Below are positions 1 to 8,789 of a stretch of 64,000 nt of DNA, one piece after another. The DNA lies in assembly GCF_011440305.1 (NCBI RefSeq), contig NZ_JAAOIW010000002.1, positions 426,084-490,083 of the forward strand. Reading direction: 5' to 3'. Source of the stretch: Paenibacillus agricola (GTDB lineage Bacteria > Bacillota > Bacilli > Paenibacillales > NBRC-103111). The notes under the pieces were generated by a model. It saw only the letters and a list, made by a program, of their open reading frames with translations. It had not been told where the DNA came from and made no database searches. Both the position numbers and the translations under genes were made by a program. Each line of letters starts with the position of its first letter. Within the stretch, counting starts at the first letter, position 1.

Positions 1-456
1 GAGTAATTGAAGGAATTCGTCGGCGTTGTCCACCGTAAATTTGGGAAAGACGAAGCCGGTAAGCAGCTCAACATTATCGCCAATTAAGGCCAATACTGTG
101 CTCATTTGTTCAGGTGAGCGGATACGAATGAACAGCAAGGGAAGATGATGCCTCTGAAGCGTGCCGTGCCGAACCCAAGCGGATAACCGATTTAATTGCA
201 GCAGTAAGCATTCCTCAGCCAGCTTTACTTGATGGTCCCCAATCGCATCTTCGAGGTCAATAATCATGGAAACCAGGCCTTCATGCTTTCCTGCAAGGAT
301 GTCATCAGCGATTGTTTGTCGAGTGGCTGGTGTGTAAAGGGCAGCCCCAACAGCAAAGGAAAGCATTTCTTTATCAGATGCATTGTCAAAAGAAACCGGT
401 AACTCATGGAAGAGGAGCTTTTCCTCTTCTTCCGAGAGGTAATTAAAATAACGCAT
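1..456 (-). CDS. HpcH/HpaI aldolase/citrate-lyase-like protein, partial
   Basis: Only the first 152 codons are inside the window; the frame runs open off the left edge. The ATG at 456 follows a strong AGGAGG-type site. The visible part contains a SMIIDLEDAIGD segment, which resembles the acidic metal-binding strand of the HpcH/HpaI aldolase and citrate lyase beta superfamily, followed by the I-R-I-R strand typical of that barrel. Enzymes of this family make or break C-C bonds in 2-keto acids. It is the last visible gene of the ter operon, 81 bases after terC. Aldolase-like enzymes are known companions of Ter proteins in Firmicutes, which fits. The true substrate is unknown, and the remaining domains cannot be seen. 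Confidence 0.72.
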   Translation of the reverse strand, partial: MRYFNYLSEEEEKLLFHELPVSFDNASDKEMLSFAVGAALYTPATRQTIADDILAGKHEGLVSMIIDLEDAIGDHQVKLAEECLLLQLNRLSAWVRHGTLQRHHLPLLFIRIRSPEQMSTVLALIGDNVELLTGFVFPKFTVDNADEFLQLL

Positions 457-537
457 ATGATCGCTCCTCCTTCGTCTCAAATATAAGTTAAAAATATCCC
501 TCCGGGAATGGAAGGATATTAGGTAACTATGAGTCTT

Positions 538-1320
538 TTAGTTCGATTTAGCTTGTTTATCTCCCTTTTGTTTGTAACTACTGTAGACTATCGTACCTCC
601 AAAAATAGCAATTAGCAAGGAGAAGAAATACACATGTGGAATATGAACGCCAAATGCGGCAACGATCATCTTAAGACCGATAACAATAATTAAGATGAAT
701 GCTGCGGATTCTAGCTCTGGGAACTTCTCGATCAATTTCAGGAAGACCTGAGCGACACCACGCATCATGAGCACGCCTAGAATACCTCCAAGGAATAACA
801 CCCATACTTGCTCGCTGACACCAAAGGCAGCAAGGACACTATCGATACTAAAGGCAATATCCATCATTTCAACAGCAAACACTGTTTTCCAGAAGCCTTG
901 GCCCTTATTCTCCACTTCATGCTCTTCCACAACTGCTTTTTTGCCGATATAAGGCAGAACCCCGTACAATTTGAATTCCAGTTTAAACAAATGGCTGATG
1001 GCAATCCATAGCAAGTACACACCACCAGCTACTTTGACCCAAGTAATTTTAACTAGGAACGTACCAATGCCGATGGCCAGGAACCGGAAAATATAAGCTC
1101 CCAGAATCCCGTAAAACAATGCTCTTTTTTGCTGCTCTTTAGGTAAATGCCGAACCATAACCGCAAGCACTAATGCGTTATCCGCAGATAACAAGCCCTC
1201 AAGTATGATCAGAGTACCTATAATTCCCCAGTTGACCGGGTCAGACAATGTGGCTACAATGTTAGTCCAGCTAAAAAACGAGCTGAAATTCGCCATAAAA
1301 CTACTTATAAATTCTGTCAA
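538..1320 (-). CDS. terC: TerC/Alx-family integral membrane protein
   Basis: A 260-residue membrane protein of the TerC family, which is linked to tellurite resistance and more recently to metal (manganese) export or loading of secreted metalloenzymes. The sequence has about seven hydrophobic segments. Both family signatures are present: an LSADNA motif in the first hairpin (around residues 43-50) and an FSIDSVLA motif in the second half (around 156-165), each with a membrane-embedded acidic residue. It lies 32 bases downstream of the terD-terA fusion and ahead of the aldolase-like gene, so it should be co-transcribed with the ter operon. Family assignment is firm; the exported or sensed ion here is inference. 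Confidence 0.93.
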   Translation of the reverse strand: MTEFISSFMANFSSFFSWTNIVATLSDPVNWGIIGTLIILEGLLSADNALVLAVMVRHLPKEQQKRALFYGILGAYIFRFLAIGIGTFLVKITWVKVAGGVYLLWIAISHLFKLEFKLYGVLPYIGKKAVVEEHEVENKGQGFWKTVFAVEMMDIAFSIDSVLAAFGVSEQVWVLFLGGILGVLMMRGVAQVFLKLIEKFPELESAAFILIIVIGLKMIVAAFGVHIPHVYFFSLLIAIFGGTIVYSSYKQKGDKQAKSN

Positions 1321-1352
1321 CGTCTACGACCCCCTTCATTCTGTTTAAACCA

Positions 1353-2693
1353 TTATTTCGAGCCGGCTACCCACTTTAAACCCCATCTATAGGCTTCGTC
1401 CATATTTTTATGGCCAGCAAAGTAAGACACCAGCTTCTCTACACTGAAGGTCTGGTCTTGAACGTTCTCGAACAGGGCAATCGCACACATGCCTTTATTC
1501 TTCTCGTGCTCATCCATCCGTACTTCAATATCAGGTCCACCACTTTGCTTAATCGTAACAACACCATTCGCCTCAGCCCAATTGGCAGCACCCTCATAAA
1601 TGAAGGCAAACACAAGCACTCGTTTGAGTTCCTTGATCATATTTCCATTAATCCTCAAATTCTCGCCCGTCTTAACGGTTCCCGTCCGATCATCTCCATC
1701 TAACGCAATAAACGGTGGACGATTAAGCGAACCAAAGGAATTCCCTAAAGCCTGCACAACACCTTTGCTTCCATCCTTCAATTCATATAAACAGGCCAAA
1801 TCCAGATCGAGATTACTGCCACCGCCGAACCAGCCCGTTTTCTTCTTTTTCTGATCCCAGTTCAAATTAATTAATATTTCCCCAAGACTGCCGGAATTTT
1901 TCTGGAGGTTAATCGAGTCTCCACGTTTCTTCAACTCGATTTTGTTCAGATTGATCGAGCCTCCGACCGGGGGAACATTCGTTGCTTCACTTTTAGGGCG
2001 ATTCAGGTTTAACGGCGGCTTATTGGCTGGTTTATCTGGTTGAATAACAGTCGGCGCTGCTGGTGGCTGTGGAGTGGGTGTAGGTGTAGGTGTAGGTGTA
2101 GGTGTAGGTGGTTTGATTGCCTCTTCCTTAACCTCAATACCAAAGCTGCTGCATAATGCTCCCAATCCCCCGGCATATCCTGAACCGATCGCGTTAAACT
2201 TCCAATCACTGTTATATCTATACAATTCCCCTACGACTACGGCTGTTTCGACGGAGAAATCTTTACCCAGATTATATCGAAGGAGTTCATTGCCATTTGA
2301 TGGATCAATGATGCGAATATAAGCGTCCTCAATTTGGGAAAAGTTCTGTTTTCTTTTCTCCCCTTCATAGACAGTTAGGGAAAAGGCAATTTTGGCCACT
2401 TCTCCTGGAATGCTATTTAGGCTAACCGTAACTTGCTCCCGATCTACTTGTCCAGCCACATGCTGTTTGTCGCCTACCAATAGAGATACGGACCGGTTTG
2501 CACCTAACGGATTGCCGTAGAAAATAAGATCTTCATCTCGTGAAACCTTGCCATTACCCGCTAAAACAAAAGCAGAAAAATCCACTTCAACGGAATCTGC
2601 ATTTCGCCAGCCCATACCAATCAATACTTGCACCAAAGAAGGATTCGTTTTAGTTAAGTCCGCTTTCTGGCCTTTTACTATCGTTATCGCCAT
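1353..2693 (-). CDS. TerD-linker-TerA fusion protein
   Basis: A 446-residue protein with two Ter-type beta-sandwich domains. Residues 1-190 align with the neighbouring TerD proteins, starting with the same MAI-KGQK-DLTKTNP block. About residues 196-212 form a Pro-Thr dipeptide repeat linker. The C-terminal 200 residues resemble TerA, with an NLDLDLACLYEL motif and a LDGDDRTG loop. Oddly, the N-terminal TerD domain has lost most of the acidic calcium loop: where the paralogs carry [15 protein letters not shown], it has a neutral VGDKQHVAGQ stretch. The C-terminal domain keeps its acidic residues. Calcium or metal binding is therefore probably confined to the TerA half. It is co-directional with terD (70-base gap) and terC (32-base gap). 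The fusion architecture is visible; its biochemical role is not established. Confidence 0.88.
   Translation of the reverse strand: MAITIVKGQKADLTKTNPSLVQVLIGMGWRNADSVEVDFSAFVLAGNGKVSRDEDLIFYGNPLGANRSVSLLVGDKQHVAGQVDREQVTVSLNSIPGEVAKIAFSLTVYEGEKRKQNFSQIEDAYIRIIDPSNGNELLRYNLGKDFSVETAVVVGELYRYNSDWKFNAIGSGYAGGLGALCSSFGIEVKEEAIKPPTPTPTPTPTPTPQPPAAPTVIQPDKPANKPPLNLNRPKSEATNVPPVGGSINLNKIELKKRGDSINLQKNSGSLGEILINLNWDQKKKKTGWFGGGSNLDLDLACLYELKDGSKGVVQALGNSFGSLNRPPFIALDGDDRTGTVKTGENLRINGNMIKELKRVLVFAFIYEGAANWAEANGVVTIKQSGGPDIEVRMDEHEKNKGMCAIALFENVQDQTFSVEKLVSYFAGHKNMDEAYRWGLKWVAGSK
2075..2110. repeat. GGTGTA hexanucleotide tandem repeat
   Basis: About five to six copies of a 6-base GGTGTA unit (plus-strand reading) encode the Pro-Thr dipeptide linker between the TerD and TerA domains. 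The reading frame is preserved for any whole number of units, so slippage would change linker length without a frameshift. Confidence 0.85.
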
Positions 2694-2763
2694 TACTACC
2701 CACCTTTCTTAATTAATTATGAATAAGCCGGCCGCTTACGAAAAAGCACCAGCTTTTCAACTA

Positions 2764-3345
2764 TTAATTAGCGTCCAGTCCGTAGTTTTTGCAGAGCGCC
2801 GCGAGCCCTCCGGAAAATCCGGATCCGATTGCTTGGAACTTCCAGTCTGCTCCCTGACGATAAAGCTCGCAGATAACCACTGCGGTTTCGATGGAGAAAT
2901 CCTCACCTAAATCATACCGCAAAACTTCTCTGCCATTCGCTTCATCCACGATACGGGCAAATGCATTGGAAACCTGGCCGAAATTTTGCGCGCGGGTTGC
3001 TGCGTCATGAATCGTGACTGTTATGCCGACTCTTTCAACGTTCGCAGGCACAAGTGCGAAATCAATGACGATTTGCTCATCATCCCCATCACCTTCGCCT
3101 GTTCGATTATCCCCTGTGTGGATAATCGCTCCATTAGGGGTTTTGGGGTTATTGTAAAACACGAAATCATCGATACCTTTAGCTTTGCCGTCTTGATATA
3201 GAAGAAATGCCGAAGCATCCAAATCAAAGTCGTTGCCGCCATTATATTTGTTCGTGTCCCAGCCCAAACCAACAATGACTTTGGTGAGTCCCGGGTTAGT
3301 TTTGGTTAAATCAATTCGTTGTCCCTTTGATAAACTGATTGTCAT
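2764..3345 (-). CDS. terD: TerD-family calcium-binding stress protein
   Basis: A 193-residue TerD domain protein, the usual length. It opens with [19 protein letters not shown] and carries both acidic calcium-binding regions: DFDLDAS (about 39-45) and [10 protein letters not shown] (about 82-91). The family is cytoplasmic, binds calcium and is induced by tellurite, oxidative or cell-envelope stress. A good GGGAG-type site precedes the ATG. It is the third of three adjacent single-domain TerD paralogs, and a hairpin at 3382-3411 separates it from the one upstream. The exact role in this organism is inference. Confidence 0.94.
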   Translation of the reverse strand: MTISLSKGQRIDLTKTNPGLTKVIVGLGWDTNKYNGGNDFDLDASAFLLYQDGKAKGIDDFVFYNNPKTPNGAIIHTGDNRTGEGDGDDEQIVIDFALVPANVERVGITVTIHDAATRAQNFGQVSNAFARIVDEANGREVLRYDLGEDFSIETAVVICELYRQGADWKFQAIGSGFSGGLAALCKNYGLDAN

Positions 3346-3381
3346 ATGTAAGAACTCCCTTCAAATACTTCTTTTATTTAC

Positions 3382-3411
3382 AATAAGCCGCCTTGTAAAG
3401 GGCGGCTTATT
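3382..3411 (-). terminator. Intercistronic hairpin between terD genes
   Basis: A perfect 11-base-pair stem (AATAAGCCGCC with GGCGGCTTATT) and an 8-base loop lies between two terD genes. The minus-strand downstream side is A/T-rich but has no clean T-run. It may be a weak terminator or an mRNA-stabilising processing site that sets the ratio of upstream to downstream genes. Confidence 0.5.
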
Positions 3412-3479
3412 AACCATCAAGGAATAATCGAACAATAGCTATTGATCATTATTCTTATGCTCCTAAATGGAATAGAATA

Positions 3480-4055
3480 TTACGAAAGACCGTAATCGCG
3501 TACCAATCCGTTCAAGCCATCTTGATAACCGCTGCCTACTGCACTAAACTTCCATTCGCCATTGTTACGATACAGTTCAGCAACAACAATAGCTGTTTCA
3601 ATGGAGAAGTCTTCGCCTAGGTCATAACGAATCAATTCTACATTTGTTTCTTCATTAACAATACGTGCATAAGCGTTGGATACTTGTCCAAAGTTTTGGC
3701 TGCGTGTTTGGGCATCATGGATGGTGATACAAATCGAAACTTTTTCTACTTCAGGAGGTACGGAAGCCAGGTCAACCTTCACTTGCTCATCGTCTCCGTC
3801 GCCCTCGCCTGTTTTGTTATCGCCAGTGTGTACGATGGAATTGTTAGGGTTAGCTGGATTATTGTAGAAAATAAAATCTTTCTCGGATGAAGCTTTGCCG
3901 GAAGCATTCAAGCAAAATACCGAAGCGTCCAAGTCAAAGGCTGTTCCTCCATCATACTTGTTAGTATCCCATCCTAAACCGATAAGCACCTTAGTCATAC
4001 CTGGGTTTGTTTTCGTTAAATCGATCTTTTGACCTTTAGTTAAGCTGATTGCCAT
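3480..4055 (-). CDS. terD: TerD-family calcium-binding stress protein
   Basis: A 191-residue TerD domain protein. The longer open frame extends upstream to 4181, but the ATG at 4055 is preferred: a GAGGCG site lies just before it, and the protein then begins [10 protein letters not shown] exactly like its paralogs. Acidic motifs AFDLDAS and [10 protein letters not shown] are intact, so calcium binding is expected. It sits 53 bases downstream of the next terD gene and is co-directional with it. It is very similar to the product of 2764-3345, indicating local duplication. Confidence 0.94.
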   Translation of the reverse strand: MAISLTKGQKIDLTKTNPGMTKVLIGLGWDTNKYDGGTAFDLDASVFCLNASGKASSEKDFIFYNNPANPNNSIVHTGDNKTGEGDGDDEQVKVDLASVPPEVEKVSICITIHDAQTRSQNFGQVSNAYARIVNEETNVELIRYDLGEDFSIETAIVVAELYRNNGEWKFSAVGSGYQDGLNGLVRDYGLS

Positions 4056-4108
4056 AATAATTCGCCTCACTTTTCTATAATTTGGGTTATGTGTTGCTAG
4101 CATAAAAA

Positions 4109-4699
4109 TTATGTGTAGCGTCTTGCCAACAAGTCGATATGCGGAGCTTGTTCGCCTTCGCCGATGGCACTGAACTTCCATTCACCGTTATTACGGTAAA
4201 TTTCGCCGACGATCAAAGCTGTTTTACCAGCGTAGCTATCCGTTAAGTTAAACCGCACTAGCTCTTGACCGTTAGCAGGATTAAATACCCGAATAAAGGC
4301 AGACTTAATCATCCCAAAGTCTTGTTTACGTGCTTCACAGTCATAAATATTTACAACCATGAGGATTTTGTGAACATTAGCAGGCACTTTAGACAAATCA
4401 ATGTTGATTTGCTCGTCGTCCCCATCACCCTCACCGGTCACATTATCTCCGGTATGAACTACTGAACCGCAAGCACTTGATTTGTTGTAGAAACAAATCA
4501 AATCACCTTTTTGCTCCAGCTTATTGTTAGCATTCAACATCAATGCAGAAGCGTCACAGTCAACAGCAGCTTTTTTGCCACCAAAAAAACTTTTCTTTTG
4601 CTCAATTGCATCCCATCCAAGTCCAACAACCACTTTCGTTAAACCTGCATTGCCTTTTGTCAAGTCAACCTTTTGACCTTTAACCAATGAAATTGCCAA
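4109..4699 (-). CDS. terD: TerD-family protein, TTG start
   Basis: A TerD-family protein of about 196 residues. A GTG at 4708 is possible, but the GGGAGG site is better spaced (about 8 bases) from the TTG at 4699, and starting there gives [16 protein letters not shown], matching the paralogs. It keeps the [10 protein letters not shown] calcium loop. It differs from the others by an insertion near residues 35-46 ([10 protein letters not shown]) and by a cysteine in the first acidic motif (VDCDASA instead of FDLDASA). It resembles the TerE/YceE-type member of multi-paralog operons. It lies first after terB. Confidence 0.91.
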   Translation of the reverse strand: MAISLVKGQKVDLTKGNAGLTKVVVGLGWDAIEQKKSFFGGKKAAVDCDASALMLNANNKLEQKGDLICFYNKSSACGSVVHTGDNVTGEGDGDDEQINIDLSKVPANVHKILMVVNIYDCEARKQDFGMIKSAFIRVFNPANGQELVRFNLTDSYAGKTALIVGEIYRNNGEWKFSAIGEGEQAPHIDLLARRYT

Positions 4700-4766
4700 G
4701 TTGTGCACCTCCCTAGATTAATTCTTCAACAGGTACTACGGCGTTTGCCGCTGGTGGTTTCATATT

Positions 4767-5222
4767 TTACAAGCCAAATTCTCCGGAGCTAAGACCCAGC
4801 ACCTTGCAGATATCACGCACAGCGTTTTTCTCCATATCGTCAAAGTCGCCATCTGCTGCACCAATCGCGCAACATACGCCTACAATCACGCGGCCTACCT
4901 CTGGTTTCGAGTTAAAAGCAGCAATAGCCCTAAGCGCTTCTTGCTTGCCGATTGTTACATCGAAATCCATATTGCCGGCATAATGATTAAAGCGGTCAAT
5001 TACATCTGACATTTTATATACTTTCAGGTCTTCGCTGTGGTTCAAATAACCTGCCATTTTTTGCTTTTCTGCCGCAGAGATAGAACCATCAGCAGCAGCT
5101 ACAATAGCGCATCCGGCAACGATCGCTTCAAGAAGTTCCTTGTTCTTGTACTTTTTGACGGAATCCTGCAAATTGGATTTGCTTTTGGACAGCCAATTTT
5201 GAAATGAACCCATTGTACTCAT
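4767..5222 (-). CDS. terB: TerB-family protein
   Basis: A 151-residue all-alpha TerB domain protein. The ATG at 5222 is chosen because a GGAGG site lies 8 bases upstream; the ATG at 5243 would put that site inside the gene. Two related acidic motifs, AAADGSISAAEK (about 42-53) and GAADGDFDDMEK (about 122-133), are the metal-binding repeats of TerB. Known TerB associates with the membrane-linked TerC complex. This is the first gene of the ter operon in transcription order, so the operon promoter is probably in the 5223-5380 region; I could not identify convincing boxes. Confidence 0.92.
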   Translation of the reverse strand: MSTMGSFQNWLSKSKSNLQDSVKKYKNKELLEAIVAGCAIVAAADGSISAAEKQKMAGYLNHSEDLKVYKMSDVIDRFNHYAGNMDFDVTIGKQEALRAIAAFNSKPEVGRVIVGVCCAIGAADGDFDDMEKNAVRDICKVLGLSSGEFGL

Positions 5223-5382
5223 TTTGTATTCCTCCATTTTCAATATATTATGCTACTTAATCTGCAAATTTATAAGTAACTTAGCTTTGCAGGCATAATT
5301 TGGCACTACTTTGCTAGTATTAACTTTATACATATCTACAACGATTTGCAAGTTTCGGTGGCTTACTTAATAAATAATTAAA

Positions 5383-5406
5383 GATGACAAACAAATGCTT
5401 GTCATC
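5383..5406 (-). terminator. Hairpin after nucleoside hydrolase gene
   Basis: An 8-base-pair stem (GATGACAA with TTGTCATC) with an 8-base loop lies about 30 bases after the nucleoside hydrolase stop, followed on the minus strand by TTTAATTATTTATT. It is a probable weak intrinsic terminator separating this gene from the ter operon. Confidence 0.5.
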
Positions 5407-5435
5407 CTCAGGTAAAACGATGGATATAAGATTAG

Positions 5436-6329
5436 TTAGCTGCTGGTGTTTTTGCGGGCAAACTGGGCAAGCTTCGCGAAAAAGTCCTCCATAATAAACC
5501 GTGAATCTACGGTTTCATAAACCTTGATGACACGGTGCTGGCCATTGTGGATGTAATTCATCTGCGGATCAATCTCTGGCGCAGGACGCCATTCCGACCT
5601 TCCGCATTCCGGGTACATCATAATCCCGATTACAGGTGAATCGCCTAAGGAGCGGTATTCAATCGCTTCTTTTTTGGTGCTGTTGTAGGCAAGCAGTTGC
5701 TCCACCAAATACGCGCCGATTTCACCTTGGTTATATACCTTTTCTATTAATTCCGCATGGCTGACCGGCATCATCCGGTATGCATTATAAGGAACCTGCC
5801 AAACCTCCAGCTTAGATTTGAATACCACATTGGCAGCATGGATGTCGTTGGCTAAATTATATTCCTTGCCGCCTAAGGGCCAAGTATAGCCGCCAATCCA
5901 GATGACGCGAATTTTGCGCTTCTCAATAGCAGGCTCCAGCAATAAGGCCGATGCCATATCCGTCAAAGGGCCACAGAAGGCGATATTCAACATGCGGTCA
6001 TCTTCTTTAAGCGCTTCCTCAATAATGAGCCGTGCTCCCGGTGAATCAACAGGGGTTTGCTCGTCTGGCATTTCGTGCAGCGCACCGTTTTCTGCCCTGA
6101 CCCTCCCCTCCAGCCCCATCAGCCGGATCAAGAGGTCAATTTCCTCACGGCTGTCCTGCATGCTGGTTGGCGATTTGAGCTTGCCAAAATGCGCCGCGAT
6201 CATGCCGTGGATCTCGAACGAGGGCGTCAGAAGCCCGTGTACGATCGCGTATTGGTCATCCGCCTCAGCTTTCGTGTCGGTGTTAATTATGACTCGCAGC
6301 TTTTTGTGGTCCGGGAATACAGATTCCAA
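5436..6329 (-). CDS. Nucleoside hydrolase-like protein (IunH fold), TTG start
   Basis: A 297-residue protein of the inosine/uridine-preferring nucleoside hydrolase superfamily, which hydrolyses N-glycosidic bonds of ribosides. The TTG at 6329 has AGGAGG 8 bases upstream. The N-terminal calcium site is atypical: NTDTKAEADDQ puts two extra residues between the first Asp (18) and the Asp pair (24, 25), compared with the usual DxDPGxDDA. A later EYNLANDIHAANVV block matches the second metal-site region (E-x-N-x-x-x-D-x-x-AA). It follows the AraC regulator by 25 bases and ends the glycoside-degradation operon, so its substrate may be a glycoside released there and not a nucleoside. Family is confident; substrate is open. 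Confidence 0.82.
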   Translation of the reverse strand: MESVFPDHKKLRVIINTDTKAEADDQYAIVHGLLTPSFEIHGMIAAHFGKLKSPTSMQDSREEIDLLIRLMGLEGRVRAENGALHEMPDEQTPVDSPGARLIIEEALKEDDRMLNIAFCGPLTDMASALLLEPAIEKRKIRVIWIGGYTWPLGGKEYNLANDIHAANVVFKSKLEVWQVPYNAYRMMPVSHAELIEKVYNQGEIGAYLVEQLLAYNSTKKEAIEYRSLGDSPVIGIMMYPECGRSEWRPAPEIDPQMNYIHNGQHRVIKVYETVDSRFIMEDFFAKLAQFARKNTSS

Positions 6330-6354
6330 GGATAATTCCTCCTATGCAGACAGC

Positions 6355-8745
6355 CTAATCCGTTTTTTTGTACAAGGTCCGATATTCATTGGGAGAGACC
6401 CCTTCTACTTTCTTGAACACGCGCAAGAAGGTGGTACGGCTGTGGATACCGATACTAGCGGCAATATCATTGACCCTCATATCCGTTTGCGTCAGAAGCT
6501 CCTTGGCTTTGTCGATTCGAACCTGGTTGATATAATCGGTTAAATAGACATCGGTTTTGTCTTTAAAAATTCTTGAAACGTACTTCACAGAAACGCCCAT
6601 TTCGTCGGCAATTTGCTCCAAGCCGAGATCCTGCGTATAATGCTCCTGGATATATTTTTCAATTAAAGAAACCAGATTACCCGATTTTTGTCCTTTTTGC
6701 GGCTTGGTCGTTTCAATGATCTGGGCATAAAACCGCTGAATAACCTCCTGCAGTTGCGGTGTCGCTAATAAGGAGGACTCGAAGGCCGGATCTGTGAACC
6801 GGGTGAGCTCAGGCTCAAGCTCCAGGCTCGCCACTTTATGCCCCTTTTCCGCGAGGAAACGAACACCTGTTACGTACATTTTCTTAAAAAGCTGGCCGAC
6901 ATGCTCATGCGACATGCTCCGTCTTGCATTATTTTCCACGATCTCCTCGACCAGAACCCGCAGTGCCGCCTCATCGCCCATCTTTAAATAATTCAATATT
7001 TTCTGCTCATCATATAACGAGTATTGGTAATGGTTCTTGATGGACATCAAGCTGGAATCGACAATTTGGAAGCGGTGCTCCTTGTTGCGTTTGCCCAGCG
7101 CGGTCATGGCTTCGTTGAAGGAAGCCCCAATATCATTCACATTTACATAATAATTGCCGATACCGATTGTAATATCGTAATACATCCGAATATCATATTC
7201 GAAAATACCGAGCATCCGATTAAAAGCTTCATATAGTAATTCAGTTTCCTGCGCTTCATTCATATTTACAAGCCCTACAAATAGGTTCTGCCTGTGCTCC
7301 AGCACATAGCTAGGAAGCTGTCGGCTCAGGAGCTCCCATATAATCTTTTTGATCCCGCCAATGACATAAATACGATCTGTGTCCTGAATATCCCGGTAAA
7401 AGGCTTCTTTAAAGTCAAAATGTATCGCACAGCATATAAAGCCTGCCCGGTTGAAGCCAAAGTCGGCCTGCAAGGTTCCTCTTAAAATTTCTTCTTGGTT
7501 CAAGGTATGCCCTTTGAGCAGAAACAATAAAGAATATTCCACATACTCGCTGGTATGCTTGTCATATTTGACTTTGTATTGCTGATGGCTATTAGACAAG
7601 CGATCTATGCCCAGCTTAATTATTTCAAATTCATTGGAGGCTGTATGAGCTATTCCATCACCCAAGCTATCCTTATTGTCTGGGCTGTCTGCATGCCCGA
7701 GATCGCTTTTTAAAGCAATAATATCCCGGATATTACGGATTGGATTGTAGATACGAATACTGAAGATATAGGAAAAAATAATGCCCATCACAATCAGCAC
7801 AATACAAAGCAGCACCGTCATTTGCAAAATACTGACCGTATTGCGGTTAAATTCACTAAGCGGAGTGAACGAATAATATTGCCAGCCGTACAAGTCCGAC
7901 TTGATGTGGGCGATCATATACCTTTTTCCATCTAAATCCATCTCTTTGGCAATGCCGCTTTCTTCAAAGGCATCCATCCAATCTGCAGTAGCACCTAACG
8001 AACCTGCATAACCTTTTTCGTCATAAATAACCTGCTGCTCGCCATCGAGCACGACGAAGCGGGTTGAATCGAACACCGCATTTCCCTTTAATGTCCGATC
8101 GATCGCGTCAACGGATATATTGACAACCATCACTGCATTCTCATTCTGGATGCGATTGATCATCACTATGGGAACGACCTGCTTGAGATAGTTTTTCTCC
8201 TGGGTTACTTTGGAAACAGGCAACAACTCAATGCTGGTTTTGGAATTCCGTTTGTTGACCCAAAAGCTGGTGTCATACTTTTCATATTTGTACATGTTCG
8301 TAAAAAAAGAATGGAAATTGTTGACGCCCGCACTGACATACACATCCTGCTGGTCGATATAGACAAAGGTTGAATCAGTAAAGTTACTAAGAATATTTTC
8401 GTTTCTTTGCAAAATTCGGGGTAATCGCCACAGCTCGGACATAACCTCCAGGCTCTGGGTGTCCTTAGGCATTAACAGCCTTCGAACGGTTTCATCATAC
8501 AAAAAGTTAACTCCTGTTTCCTGTGTGGTCTTGATATATAAGTCAACCGTATTCGCTGCAGCTTCCAGATTCGTCGTGATCCGCTCGTTGAATTGGTTTT
8601 TCATCATGCTTATCGAATAGACATACTCCGACGCCCCAATAATGATAATCGGAATCAAAAGAGATAGGAAGCAAGCGAAAATTTTCAGGAATAATCGGTT
8701 CTGCTTGCCTTTGGTAATATTGAAGCGCATTATTCCCTTTTTCAT
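6355..8745 (-). CDS. YesN-type membrane AraC-family regulator
   Basis: A 796-residue regulator. A hydrophobic segment at about residues 23-46 and another at about 307-330 bracket an extracytoplasmic sensor region; a long cytoplasmic linker follows. The C-terminal 100 residues form an AraC double helix-turn-helix (LEQIADEMGVSVKYVSRIF and VNDIAASIGIHSRTTFLRVF). Members with this layout sense cell-surface ligands or transporter state and activate adjacent sugar-uptake genes. It starts with a GGGGAG site, 44 bases after the GH106-like gene, so it is probably in the operon it controls. The inducer is unknown. Confidence 0.9.
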   Translation of the reverse strand: MKKGIMRFNITKGKQNRLFLKIFACFLSLLIPIIIIGASEYVYSISMMKNQFNERITTNLEAAANTVDLYIKTTQETGVNFLYDETVRRLLMPKDTQSLEVMSELWRLPRILQRNENILSNFTDSTFVYIDQQDVYVSAGVNNFHSFFTNMYKYEKYDTSFWVNKRNSKTSIELLPVSKVTQEKNYLKQVVPIVMINRIQNENAVMVVNISVDAIDRTLKGNAVFDSTRFVVLDGEQQVIYDEKGYAGSLGATADWMDAFEESGIAKEMDLDGKRYMIAHIKSDLYGWQYYSFTPLSEFNRNTVSILQMTVLLCIVLIVMGIIFSYIFSIRIYNPIRNIRDIIALKSDLGHADSPDNKDSLGDGIAHTASNEFEIIKLGIDRLSNSHQQYKVKYDKHTSEYVEYSLLFLLKGHTLNQEEILRGTLQADFGFNRAGFICCAIHFDFKEAFYRDIQDTDRIYVIGGIKKIIWELLSRQLPSYVLEHRQNLFVGLVNMNEAQETELLYEAFNRMLGIFEYDIRMYYDITIGIGNYYVNVNDIGASFNEAMTALGKRNKEHRFQIVDSSLMSIKNHYQYSLYDEQKILNYLKMGDEAALRVLVEEIVENNARRSMSHEHVGQLFKKMYVTGVRFLAEKGHKVASLELEPELTRFTDPAFESSLLATPQLQEVIQRFYAQIIETTKPQKGQKSGNLVSLIEKYIQEHYTQDLGLEQIADEMGVSVKYVSRIFKDKTDVYLTDYINQVRIDKAKELLTQTDMRVNDIAASIGIHSRTTFLRVFKKVEGVSPNEYRTLYKKTD

Positions 8746-8789
8746 CTGACTCCCCTCTCTTTGGTTCCGGCGGCATCACATGGCGGCCG

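Noticed and set aside
2009-2322. Open frames on both strands over the TerD-TerA linker
   Set aside because: They arise from the GGTGTA repeat read in other frames, have no ribosome sites, and lie wholly inside the well-supported fusion gene.
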